Origin: Alphaproteobacteria bacterium
GTDB lineage: Bacteria > Pseudomonadota > Alphaproteobacteria > Micavibrionales > UBA2020
DNA length: 33,165 bases
NCBI GenBank assembly: GCA_021413445.1
Contig: JAIOQI010000033.1
Location: 1-33,165 of the forward strand
Direction: 5' to 3'
The stretch's first letter is position 1, and each line of letters opens with the position of its first letter. Position numbers and translations under genes: made by a program. Under the pieces are notes generated by a model. It did not search any database. It saw nothing but the letters and a program-made list of their open reading frames with translations, and was not told where the DNA came from. Below, piece after piece: positions 26,415 through 33,165 of this stretch.

Positions 26415-26447
26415 AAAAGGGCGAGCTCTTGTGGAGCTCACCCTTTT
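26415..26447 (-). promoter_or_regulatory. rimP leader hairpin
   Basis: On the minus strand a 14-bp stem AAAAGGGTGAGCTC / GAGCTCGCCCTTTT with loop CACAA. All pairs form if one U-G wobble is allowed; on the plus strand the same position is a C-A mismatch, so the fold belongs to rimP-strand RNA. It lies inside the predicted 77-nt leader and ends in UUUU, consistent with an attenuator or a processing/stability hairpin. Confidence 0.65.
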
Positions 26448-26474
26448 AGTTATCGATCTGGGATTTAGAGGTTC

Positions 26475-26503
26475 TTATAACGGAGAAAGCGGCTTTTTTG
26501 CAA
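26475..26503 (-). promoter_or_regulatory. Promoter of the rimP-nusA-infB operon
   Basis: On the minus strand TTGCAA (26498-26503), a 17-bp spacer, then TTATAA (26475-26480). The predicted start near 26468 yields a leader of about 77 nt that begins just before the 26415-26447 hairpin. The rest of the 226-bp gap up to pgk is AT-rich with long T-runs and no gene. Confidence 0.6.
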
Positions 26504-26616
26504 GGTTTTTTTGTATTTTTTTTATCACTGAGGCTGATTCCGCGCAGTTTTTTTGCGGAGGCAGCGGCAAATTAAGTTATTATTTAACATAAGTTCGCAA
26601 TAGGGTGAGAAATACC

Positions 26617-27807
26617 CTAACCCGCCAGCGCCTTGACGCCCGGCAGTTCCTTACCTTCCATCCATTCGAGGAAGGCGCCGCCGGCGGTGGAAACGTAGGT
26701 CATTTTCTCCTCGACGCCGGCATGAGCGAGGGCGGACACCGTATCGCCGCCACCGGCGACGCTCAGCAGTTTTCCCTGCGCGGTCAGCTCGGCGACGACT
26801 TTGGCCAGCGCGGTGGTTCCGGCATCGAAGGGCGGGATTTCAAAGGCGCCGAGAGGGCCGTTCCAGAGCACGGTTTTGGCCTTGCGCAGCTCATCGGCGA
26901 TCACGGCGACCGAGCCCCGGCCGATGTCCAGCACCATGCCGTCCGCCGGGATAGAGTCGATGCCGACAGTCTCCGTTTCGACCCCGGCTTTCAATTCCCG
27001 GGCGACAACACCATCGACGGGCAAAATAATCTTGCAGTCCTTAGCCTTGGCCGTAGCGATGATTTGCAGAGCCTGCGGAGCCATCTCGCGCTCGCACAGC
27101 GATTTCCCGACCGACGTGCCGATGGCGTGCAGGAAGGTATTGGCCATGCCGCCGCCCAGCACCAGCGTGTCGATCCTGCCGACGAGGTTATTGAGCAGGT
27201 CGAGCTTGGTCGATATTTTCGCGCCGCCGACAATGGCGACCACCGGGCGCTGCGGATTGCCGAGCGCCTTGTCCAGCGCGCGGATTTCCGCTTCCATCAG
27301 CCGTCCGGCATAAGCGGGCAGAAGGTGGGCGATGCCGTGCGTCGTGGCATGGGCGCGGTGCGCGGCGGAAAAAGCGTCGTTGACGTAAATGTCGCCCAGC
27401 GCCGCGATTTTTGCGGCGAATCCGGCGTCGTCTTTTTCCTCCTCGGCATAAAAACGCACATTCTCAAGGAGGATGACTTCGCCTTCTTTCATTTTCGCGA
27501 TGGCCGCTGCCGGCGCAGCGCCGATGCAGTCATCGACAAAAGGGATATTTTTTCCCAGCGCGATGCCGAGCGCCTTGCCGACCGGCGCCAGGGAGAAGGC
27601 AACATCCCTGCCCTTCGGGCGGCCGAAATGCGACAGCAGCACGACCTTGGCGCCCTTGGCGGAGAGTTCGCGGATGGTGGGCAGAAGCCGGGTAATGCGG
27701 GTCATGTCGCTGACCTGCCCGTCCTGCATCGGCACATTCAGGTCGGCGCGCAGCAGGACGGTCTTGCCCCGGGGGGAGAGGTCATCGAGGGTCTTGAATT
27801 TCATCAT
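26617..27807 (-). CDS. pgk: Phosphoglycerate kinase
   Basis: 396 residues, normal length. Seen: [19 protein letters not shown] (substrate-binding N-domain), [62 protein letters not shown] and the C-terminal nucleotide-binding GGGDTVSAL. It catalyses the ADP-phosphorylating step of glycolysis (reversible). The ATG at 27807 overlaps the stop of the SNase-fold gene within ATGATG, so the two are translationally coupled. Confidence 0.97.
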   Translation of the reverse strand: MMKFKTLDDLSPRGKTVLLRADLNVPMQDGQVSDMTRITRLLPTIRELSAKGAKVVLLSHFGRPKGRDVAFSLAPVGKALGIALGKNIPFVDDCIGAAPAAAIAKMKEGEVILLENVRFYAEEEKDDAGFAAKIAALGDIYVNDAFSAAHRAHATTHGIAHLLPAYAGRLMEAEIRALDKALGNPQRPVVAIVGGAKISTKLDLLNNLVGRIDTLVLGGGMANTFLHAIGTSVGKSLCEREMAPQALQIIATAKAKDCKIILPVDGVVARELKAGVETETVGIDSIPADGMVLDIGRGSVAVIADELRKAKTVLWNGPLGAFEIPPFDAGTTALAKVVAELTAQGKLLSVAGGGDTVSALAHAGVEEKMTYVSTAGGAFLEWMEGKELPGVKALAG

Positions 27808-28550
27808 GGCTTTATAAACTCGATTTGTTCGGGGTTGGTCAATTCGATCATCGGCCCGTTCCTGCTCTCGACCCAGCCGCGGATGCGGACGATGCGCCCG
27901 CGCCAGGAGGCAAAATCAACCCCCGCGCCGAAACGCCGCCAATTCTTCCGGGGCAGGCTGATGGTGAAATCCGTCTTCCAGTCAGGGCCGAAGTTCAGGT
28001 AAGCATAGTCGTTTTTTACGGCCACATCCAGAATTTTGCCTTCGACGACCTGGAAGCTGTGGCTGTAGCCCTGGACGGTGGCGGGGGTCTTGACGGCATA
28101 GGCGGGGTCCGACCAGAAGCCCCGCCGCGCCGCCCACGCTTTTTCCTCGGCCCTCATGAAGACATCGTGCATATCGCCGCCATTGCCGCTGACCCAGGCC
28201 AGCCCCTTTGAAATCAACCCGGACTGCACCCAGACGTTATCATCCCGCATGACATAGGCCGGCATGACGCCGTACCTGTCGGCCGCCGCACCGCCGGCGG
28301 CGTAAATACGCACTTTTTTGCCCAACACATCGCCCTCCAGCGCCTCAAGGGCCTGCGGGGCGTAATCTGCCGGAACGCGGATGCCGGCAAGTTTATAGCT
28401 CTTGCCGTTGTCCAGCAAAAGCAGGTCCGGCCGCTGTATCTCTTTGACGATGCCGCTATCGAGCAGCCTCGGTTTTTCCGCCTGCGCCGGAACGGCCGAC
28501 AGCAAAAGAAAAAAGAATATCTGAAAAAAGGGGTGATGATTGTTCTTCAT
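27804..28550 (-). CDS. Thermonuclease-fold (SNase-like) secreted protein, catalytic residues replaced
   Basis: 248 residues with a signal peptide (about 1-24, [17 protein letters not shown]). An SNase-like OB-fold spans about 32-145, and a second OB-like segment about 160-245 ([21 protein letters not shown]). The usual RLxxVDTPE strand reads KLAGIRVPA (53-61): the Arg35, Asp40 and Glu43 equivalents of staphylococcal nuclease are Lys, Arg and Ala. DKYGR reads DRYGV (91-95), losing the Arg87 equivalent. Nuclease activity is therefore unlikely; a nucleic-acid or glycan-binding role is speculation. Coupled to pgk; starts 21 bp after the specificity-subunit gene. Confidence 0.85.
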   Translation of the reverse strand: MKNNHHPFFQIFFFLLLSAVPAQAEKPRLLDSGIVKEIQRPDLLLLDNGKSYKLAGIRVPADYAPQALEALEGDVLGKKVRIYAAGGAAADRYGVMPAYVMRDDNVWVQSGLISKGLAWVSGNGGDMHDVFMRAEEKAWAARRGFWSDPAYAVKTPATVQGYSHSFQVVEGKILDVAVKNDYAYLNFGPDWKTDFTISLPRKNWRRFGAGVDFASWRGRIVRIRGWVESRNGPMIELTNPEQIEFIKP

Positions 28551-28571
28551 GCTTTAATACAGGCGATGAAA

Positions 28572-29537
28572 TCACAATGTTGTCTTAATTTGATTGCACA
28601 CCCGCCCCAATGAATTATACACCCAGCTTGGGATTGAATCCCGAGAAGGCACCGTTATAGTCGGCAATGTTCGGTTGGCTTGTCTGCCATAACTATACCT
28701 GTATTTGTTAGCGCGAATGCATGCACAATAAAACAAAAGCTCTTCAGTGGTCATTGGCATTTTAGGACGTAGATAATAAATATCTCGTCCGCTATAAAAC
28801 GGCTCAACCTGCAGGAAGGTTTCCAATACCGATCCGCCGCCGGCAACAGTCAATACCGGCCCCAAAATCGGAGACTCATCGGTTTGTGCAACTTTTGCAG
28901 AAACTCCATTGTTCCTCTCAGTTCTTGAGACAAAGTTTATTCCATTTTCATCACCCTTAAGATTGCACAATTCCATGTTTGAGCCATAGGAAACATCGAA
29001 TAATTGACTGATGCAAACAAGATTTAATTTCTTTTTGTGCGATGAAATCGTTTTTGTACTTTTTTTTGCCATACCGTCAATGCAGCAATGCATTGACGGT
29101 ATGGGATTGACAGATTTTACAAATTGAGGGATTGCAACAGGCAAATCCAATTGCTTTAGCCTGTCGCCCTTTGGCTTGCGCCCGTATGAGAACTTCCAGC
29201 GATTCATCGTTATACACCTTGCATAGAACAATTTTTCTCGCAAAGGCATTGTTTTTAATGGGATTAAAACCGAAACGTCACTATTGGGGACAAACTCAAA
29301 ACGAGACACATACGAATAAGTATGGCTTCCTTCCCCATTCGTTGATACAAAAATTGTTTCCGCTGGGAAGATATTTTTAGCATCAACATCAGTTCGACGA
29401 ATCCATCCTGCCACTGTGCGCTGTTGTGAGCTTGCGGGCCGAATAAACGGGATCATATCGCCATCTTTTGCTGGATGTATTGCGAGATTGGAACTTGCCA
29501 AACCATTCTTTACTGTAAACAATTTATCAAGCCTCAT
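28572..29537 (-). CDS. Restriction-modification specificity subunit with two half-domains
   Basis: 321 residues from the ATG at 29537, which has GGGGAAGG just upstream and overlaps the methylase gene end by 11 bp; an earlier ATG at 29573 lacks such support. The protein is an internal duplication: half 1 (about 1-140) ends with FSYGRKPKGDRLKQLDLPVAIP, half 2 (about 172-321) with YSYGRQANRTLPTITVPS. Each begins with a DKLF/SQLF-V-G segment. Each half would be one target-recognition domain, giving a bipartite site. The linker (145-157) is encoded by a perfect inverted repeat. AT-rich like its partner. Resembles the B subunit of BcgI-type systems in size and layout. Confidence 0.82.
   Translation of the reverse strand: MRLDKLFTVKNGLASSNLAIHPAKDGDMIPFIRPASSQQRTVAGWIRRTDVDAKNIFPAETIFVSTNGEGSHTYSYVSRFEFVPNSDVSVLIPLKTMPLREKLFYARCITMNRWKFSYGRKPKGDRLKQLDLPVAIPQFVKSVNPIPSMHCCIDGMAKKSTKTISSHKKKLNLVCISQLFDVSYGSNMELCNLKGDENGINFVSRTERNNGVSAKVAQTDESPILGPVLTVAGGGSVLETFLQVEPFYSGRDIYYLRPKMPMTTEELLFYCACIRANKYRYSYGRQANRTLPTITVPSRDSIPSWVYNSLGRVCNQIKTTL
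29069..29104. repeat. Perfect 16-bp inverted repeat inside the specificity-subunit gene
   Basis: Arm CCATACCGTCAATGCA (29069-29084), loop GCAA (29085-29088), and the exact reverse complement (29089-29104). It is in frame and encodes residues about 145-157 at the boundary between the two halves of the specificity protein. Chance formation of a perfect 16-bp stem with a 4-nt loop is very unlikely. Confidence 0.85.
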
Positions 29538-31389
29538 TGCCTTCCCCTTCAGCAAGACCCTCATTAAGATCAAGCATGAGATTGAATAGGGTGAATTTTT
29601 TTACTTCTTTCTCAAAGACATCCCGTGTGAGATTGGAATAATCAGTCTCCATATACGCTTCTGCACACCATTCATCTTTTGCCATCAAACGTGTGGTAAT
29701 GGATGATCCGGTTTTTGTTTCTTTATTAGCATATAGAGCAAGCCATTCTGCTTTAATACTCTTCCATCTATGATTTTTGTCAATTCTCCCCTTGCCTTTT
29801 TGTTTAACAAATCCATCATCGCGCCAGTATCCAAGCCACGTTTTTTTGTTAGATGGATGTGGCTGATGCGCCGTAACCACAATGGCACAGGTGACCACAT
29901 TAACCTTTGAGTTGTGAAAAAGTTCGGATGGCATTGACATGACAGCTTCGAGGGTATGATTCATCAGGAGTCGTTTTTTACAATCATATGCTTTTCCATC
30001 AACCGCTATAGCGCAACTAAGCGGAACGATAGCTATACAAGTGCCGCCCGGCTGCAACTGGGATAGGTTATTCAATATAAACTCAAACTCTTCGATATCC
30101 GTCTTTTTTGATTTATATGGAGGATTTAGTAACCCTATGGTTGGCTTGAATTTTTTTCCAACATCTTCTGATTTTTTAAAACAATCTCCTGGAATAATAT
30201 TTGTTTTGCCATCTCCATGAATAACCATATTTGAAGCGCAAAGTGCGTATATATCATCCTGAAACTCAATACCAATAATTTGTTTTTCTTTGATTCTCTT
30301 TTCTTTTTGCTTATCTCCATCAGCGTCTTTAATCATAGCTTTCATGGCCGAAATTAAGAATCCACCTGTTCCGCAACAGTTGTCAAAAACAACACTATTT
30401 TTATCTACTCCAGCCATTTCACAAAAAAGTTCTGTGATGTGCGGCGGCGTCAAAACAATACCAAGTCCCTTGTCGTTATTAGCGTACCGAAGAAATTCTA
30501 TATAAAATTGCCCAAGGGTGTCGAAATACTTGTGCGTTTTCATGAAGCCATTAACGTTTTTATTAATTTCAGAGATAAGATTTACAAAAAAATCTTTATC
30601 TTCTGGACTATCAGACGTTAATGTTGGATGTGAAAGAATAAAGTTTAGTCCTTGCCTTAGTCTTTTGATTCTTTCTTCTGGTATAGAAGCATTGTCAAAC
30701 TGCTCAATAATAGCGTCAACAAGTTTTTTTGCTATCTGTTCTGCTTTTTGATGAGATTGATAACTCTTCTTGAAAGCTTCATTTTGAAGAGCAATCAAAA
30801 TACCACTTATTAAAAGGCTTCTTTGGGATTCTTTGATTTTCCTCTCATGTAAGTCATCATTTAATTTTTTTGTATACTCAAGAAGTCCCGCATAGTCTTC
30901 GTTAAATTTTATATCACTCGTTTCAAACCCGCTCACGTAATCGTCAAACTGTAGAAGTTTGCCGGTATTTTTGAAGTATTCCCCGCAAGAGTTTGCCTCC
31001 TTAGGATGGATAAAATGAGAAATCTTTAGTTTCGATTTACTCTCGCCGCTTACGGCAATCGCAAGAACATCGTATTCTTTTGCAAGAAATGAAGCGTACA
31101 AAAGAACACCGTCAACAGCATATTCCGCATATTTGTTTCTATCATCGCTTTCATGTTTTTTCTCATCCGCCTTGCATTCTATAACAATAAGAAAATTTGG
31201 TTTTTTAGATGAGTGAATAATAAATTCTGGACGACCCGCGCCCACGCCCTTCTTCGAAGAATTTTTTAGTAACTTGGATATACTGGGGTTTTCGCTTGTT
31301 TGTTCTTCAATAATAATATCTTTGGAATCATATCCAGCACTGGACAGCATATTCCTAACAATATTTTCAGTTTTACGCTCGTTTGCCAC
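29527..31389 (-). CDS. Fused restriction nuclease / N6-adenine DNA methyltransferase (BcgI-like, type IIB/IIG)
   Basis: 620 residues. The N-terminal region (about 1-150) has the PD-(D/E)xK pattern of HsdR_N-type nucleases: GRPE with Glu55, then IVIECK with Glu71 and Lys73. A helical connector follows (about 160-310), then an N6_Mtase domain with TPPHITELF (314-322), SAM motif I DNCCGTGGF (336-344) and catalytic NPPY (422-425). No helicase motifs are present, so cleavage is not translocation-driven as in type I. The adjacent specificity-subunit gene and the sizes (620 + 321) match the two-subunit BcgI plan. The type assignment is inference. Confidence 0.85.
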   Translation of the reverse strand: MANERKTENIVRNMLSSAGYDSKDIIIEEQTSENPSISKLLKNSSKKGVGAGRPEFIIHSSKKPNFLIVIECKADEKKHESDDRNKYAEYAVDGVLLYASFLAKEYDVLAIAVSGESKSKLKISHFIHPKEANSCGEYFKNTGKLLQFDDYVSGFETSDIKFNEDYAGLLEYTKKLNDDLHERKIKESQRSLLISGILIALQNEAFKKSYQSHQKAEQIAKKLVDAIIEQFDNASIPEERIKRLRQGLNFILSHPTLTSDSPEDKDFFVNLISEINKNVNGFMKTHKYFDTLGQFYIEFLRYANNDKGLGIVLTPPHITELFCEMAGVDKNSVVFDNCCGTGGFLISAMKAMIKDADGDKQKEKRIKEKQIIGIEFQDDIYALCASNMVIHGDGKTNIIPGDCFKKSEDVGKKFKPTIGLLNPPYKSKKTDIEEFEFILNNLSQLQPGGTCIAIVPLSCAIAVDGKAYDCKKRLLMNHTLEAVMSMPSELFHNSKVNVVTCAIVVTAHQPHPSNKKTWLGYWRDDGFVKQKGKGRIDKNHRWKSIKAEWLALYANKETKTGSSITTRLMAKDEWCAEAYMETDYSNLTRDVFEKEVKKFTLFNLMLDLNEGLAEGEGNEA

Positions 31390-31438
31390 AAATCTCTCAC
31401 TGAATTAAGGCGATATTTTGTTTTCTCTTATGCCTTTT

Positions 31439-31444
31439 ATTATA
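31439..31444 (-). promoter_or_regulatory. Candidate -10 of the restriction-modification operon
   Basis: Minus strand TATAAT, a perfect -10 hexamer, 50 bp upstream of the methylase start; the -35 at 17 bp (TTTCTA) is poor. It lies in the 88-bp AT-rich gap between the PPP-like gene and the RM genes. Confidence 0.4.
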
Positions 31445-31477
31445 TTAGCTAGTCAAGTATATAGAAATCCCTAAATA

Positions 31478-32287
31478 TCAGGCCGCCAGAACATTCAGCA
31501 CGTCGCCCTGTCCCGACATTTCGGCGCAGAGCATGCGGTCGCCGTCCAGGCTGACGGCGGCGGGGCCGATCTTCAGGCCCTGATGGTCGGGGTCGAAGCC
31601 GCGCACCACCAGCTTGAAGGGATGGTAGGCTTCCTGGATCTGGCTGAACTGCTTCGACGCCCACCAGAAATTGTCCCCCTGCGAGATCAGCGGCAATTGC
31701 GGGTCGAGCCCGGCATGGACAAACAGGATATTGCCGTCATCACCGGCGCCGTGCTCGGTAAAGGCGGCGCGGCGGAGAACGGAGAAAAATTTCTCATGCC
31801 CGGGATGCCGGCGGATGGTCTGCTTGAGGGACGTCGTCCAGCGGGTCAGGTTGATGACGCCTTCGCGGGTAATGCGGCTGGCTTCCTCGAAGGAGCTGCC
31901 GTAACCCCGCAGGATGCTTTCCATATTGGGGTGTTTTTTTATCATCCACTCCAGCACCTGGCCCGGGCTGGGGGTGAATTGCAATTGCAGGATCTTATTC
32001 CATAGTTCTTCCTGGATGCCGCGCAGATAGACGAAGTCGGAATCCTGCATCCCCGGGCGCGCCAGCAGGGTGCGGCGGAAATAAAGGATTTCATCGAGGG
32101 TTTCGACCGGGTTTGCCCCCGGTCCGGCCAGGTAATTGCCGGTATAGAGCAGGCGGTCGCCGGATTTGATCTTGTCAAACAGGGTTTTATGCAACTCCAC
32201 CAGCCGCGCCCGGTCGCCGTTCACGGCCGACACCACCCAGACTTTCTCCGGCTGCCCGAGATTGGAGAATTTGTTTTTAAACGACAT
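31478..32287 (-). CDS. PPP-family phosphatase-like protein, predicted inactive
   Basis: 269 residues following the PPP/metallophosphoesterase plan but with the metal ligands replaced. GDxHG reads SAVNG (20-24), GDxxDRG reads GNYLAG (50-55), RGNHE reads RGIQE (89-93). Only the VHAGL histidine (His191) and the surrounding ILFVHAGLDPQLPL remain. The frame is open and conserved in length, so it looks maintained, not decaying. No signal peptide. The function could be phosphoprotein or nucleotide binding without hydrolysis; this is speculative. It lies between the RM island and divergent leuA. Confidence 0.75.
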   Translation of the reverse strand: MSFKNKFSNLGQPEKVWVVSAVNGDRARLVELHKTLFDKIKSGDRLLYTGNYLAGPGANPVETLDEILYFRRTLLARPGMQDSDFVYLRGIQEELWNKILQLQFTPSPGQVLEWMIKKHPNMESILRGYGSSFEEASRITREGVINLTRWTTSLKQTIRRHPGHEKFFSVLRRAAFTEHGAGDDGNILFVHAGLDPQLPLISQGDNFWWASKQFSQIQEAYHPFKLVVRGFDPDHQGLKIGPAAVSLDGDRMLCAEMSGQGDVLNVLAA

Positions 32288-32304
32288 GTTATCGAGGATA
32301 ATGA

Positions 32305-32333
32305 TTTACAGCGGTGAATAAAAGTATTTTTAT
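32305..32333 (+). promoter_or_regulatory. Candidate leuA promoter
   Basis: TTTACA (32305-32310), 17-bp spacer, TTTTAT (32328-32333), 50 bp before the leuA start. It lies inside an AT palindrome (AATAAAA / TTTTATT, 32317-32334). Moderate match only. Confidence 0.35.
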
Positions 32334-32382
32334 TCTGGCGCTCTACCGAGGCTTATCTTACAAATTAGAACATGGAGGCACC

Positions 32383-33165
32383 ATGGCAGACAAAATCCTG
32401 ATTTTCGACACCACCCTCAGGGACGGCGAACAGTCCCCCGGCTATTCGATGAACCTGGACGGCAAGCTCAAAATGGCCGAGATGCTCGACCAGATGGGGG
32501 TCGATATTATCGAGGCCGGGTTTCCCGCCGCCTCCAAGGGGGATTATGAATCCGTCTATAAAGTCGCCCAGCAAGCCAAAAACGCCATCGTAGCGGGCCT
32601 CTGCCGCGCCGTGCAGAAAGACATCGACGCGGTGATCGAGGCGACCAGGCCTGCGAAGAGGAAACGCGTCCACACCTTCATCTCCACCAGCCCCCTGCAC
32701 ATGAAGCATAAATTGCAGATGGAGCCCGCCCGCGTGCTGGAGATGATCGCCGAAAGCGTGTCCCATGCGCGCAACCACTGCGACGATGTGGAATGGAGCG
32801 CCGAGGACGCGACCCGCAGCGAGCACGACTTCCTCTGCCACGCGGTGGAGGCCGCCATCAAGGCCGGCGCCGCGACGGTCAATATCCCCGACACCGTCGG
32901 CTACACCGTGCCCGACGAATATTTCGCCCTCATCAAGATGCTGAAGGAGCGCGTGCCCAACATCGGCAAGGCGGTCATTTCCACCCACTGCCACAACGAC
33001 CTGGGACTGGCGGTGGCCAATTCCATCGCCGGGGTCAGGGCCGGGGCGCGGCAGATCGAATGCACCATCAACGGCATCGGCGAGCGGGCCGGCAACGCCT
33101 CGATGGAAGAGATTGTCATGGCCTTCCGCACCCGGCGCGACATCCTGCCCTTCGACACCAATATC
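32383..33165 (+). CDS. leuA: 2-isopropylmalate synthase (partial, runs off the right edge)
   Basis: 261 codons from the ATG at 32383 (GGAGG 4 nt upstream) to the window end, in frame. HMGL-like TIM barrel: [12 protein letters not shown] (about 9-20) with the metal-binding Asp and catalytic Arg, [19 protein letters not shown] with the HxH metal ligands, and [14 protein letters not shown]. It condenses acetyl-CoA with 2-oxoisovalerate, the first committed step of leucine synthesis. The regulatory C-terminal domain would lie beyond the edge. GERAGN and the N-terminal sequence favour LeuA over homocitrate or citramalate synthase, although the latter cannot be excluded without the C-terminus. Confidence 0.92.
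   Translation, partial: MADKILIFDTTLRDGEQSPGYSMNLDGKLKMAEMLDQMGVDIIEAGFPAASKGDYESVYKVAQQAKNAIVAGLCRAVQKDIDAVIEATRPAKRKRVHTFISTSPLHMKHKLQMEPARVLEMIAESVSHARNHCDDVEWSAEDATRSEHDFLCHAVEAAIKAGAATVNIPDTVGYTVPDEYFALIKMLKERVPNIGKAVISTHCHNDLGLAVANSIAGVRAGARQIECTINGIGERAGNASMEEIVMAFRTRRDILPFDTNI

Larger units (their letters stand above)
28572..31470 (-). other. AT-rich restriction-modification island
   Basis: Both genes in this interval are much more AT-rich than the surrounding housekeeping genes, and the boundaries coincide with the ends of the RM cassette. No integrase, transposase or flanking direct repeat was found by eye. Acquisition by horizontal transfer is inferred. Confidence 0.6.

Noticed and set aside
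26605..28002. Plus-strand open frame of 465 codons
   Set aside because: Antisense to pgk and the SNase-fold gene, both of which show clear family motifs.
29069..29104. Inverted repeat as an intrinsic terminator
   Set aside because: Neither strand has a T-run following the stem, and it lies in the middle of an intact coding frame.
1..33165. CRISPR arrays, tRNA or rRNA genes, prophage or transposase genes
   Set aside because: No regularly spaced repeats, cloverleaf-like segments, rRNA-like stretches or recombinase motifs were found when reading both strands.

Overview
The window reads as a chromosomal segment of an alphaproteobacterium, probably one without a close well-studied relative. Three things point there: the order rimP-nusA-infB-rbfA-truB-rpsO, the neighbourhood rlmE-guaB-rsmB, and a lexA gene with the alphaproteobacterial direct-repeat operator GTTC-N7-GTTC in its promoter. 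Most of the DNA is GC-rich with tightly packed, often ATGA-overlapping genes. Two stretches are visibly AT-rich and look foreign: about 19.28-20.21 kb and 28.57-31.47 kb.

Layout. 1-7.9 kb (minus strand): rlmE, a GuaB-like protein, an RsmB-type rRNA methyltransferase, then a DUF58 / BatA-DUF4159 / von Willebrand-type membrane protein series that runs off the left edge. No MoxR ATPase is present where one is usually found. 7.9-8.7 kb (plus): a two-gene unit with its own near-consensus promoter, encoding an unknown 111-residue protein and a DUF1566-type protein. 8.7-11.1 kb (minus): heparinase II/III-like protein and rpe. 11.2-19.3 kb (plus, with lexA inserted on the minus strand): comEC, a YibQ-type divergent polysaccharide deacetylase, a 3-hydroxyisobutyryl-CoA hydrolase-like crotonase, a MarR/LdtR-like regulator, an anchored low-complexity protein, and recQ. 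19.3-20.2 kb: AT-rich segment with a secreted protein resembling the SecD P1 head. 20.2-26.5 kb (minus): the translation/transcription operon rimP-nusA-infB-rbfA-truB-rpsO, whose rpsO is cut short. 26.6-28.6 kb (minus): pgk and an SNase-fold protein. 28.6-31.4 kb (minus): a compact restriction-modification system, a fused nuclease-methyltransferase plus a specificity subunit resembling the type IIB BcgI architecture. 31.5-32.3 kb (minus): a PPP-phosphatase-like protein. 32.4 kb to the right edge (plus): leuA, partial.

The striking theme is loss or replacement of catalytic residues in otherwise intact proteins. The GuaB-like protein lacks the canonical cysteine loop and the DGGI aspartate. RecQ has Trp in place of the Walker A glycine. 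The SNase-fold protein lacks the nuclease residues. The PPP-like protein has lost nearly all metal ligands. The rpsO copy ends after 57 canonical residues, exactly where the AT-rich segment begins. Other signals are a perfect 16-bp inverted repeat at the linker of the specificity subunit, a rimP leader hairpin whose pairing is complete only in minus-strand RNA, and two genes (rpe, rlmE) whose -10 boxes sit 6 nt before the ATG, suggesting leaderless mRNAs. All calls come from reading the sequence and from memory of protein families; no database search was run.
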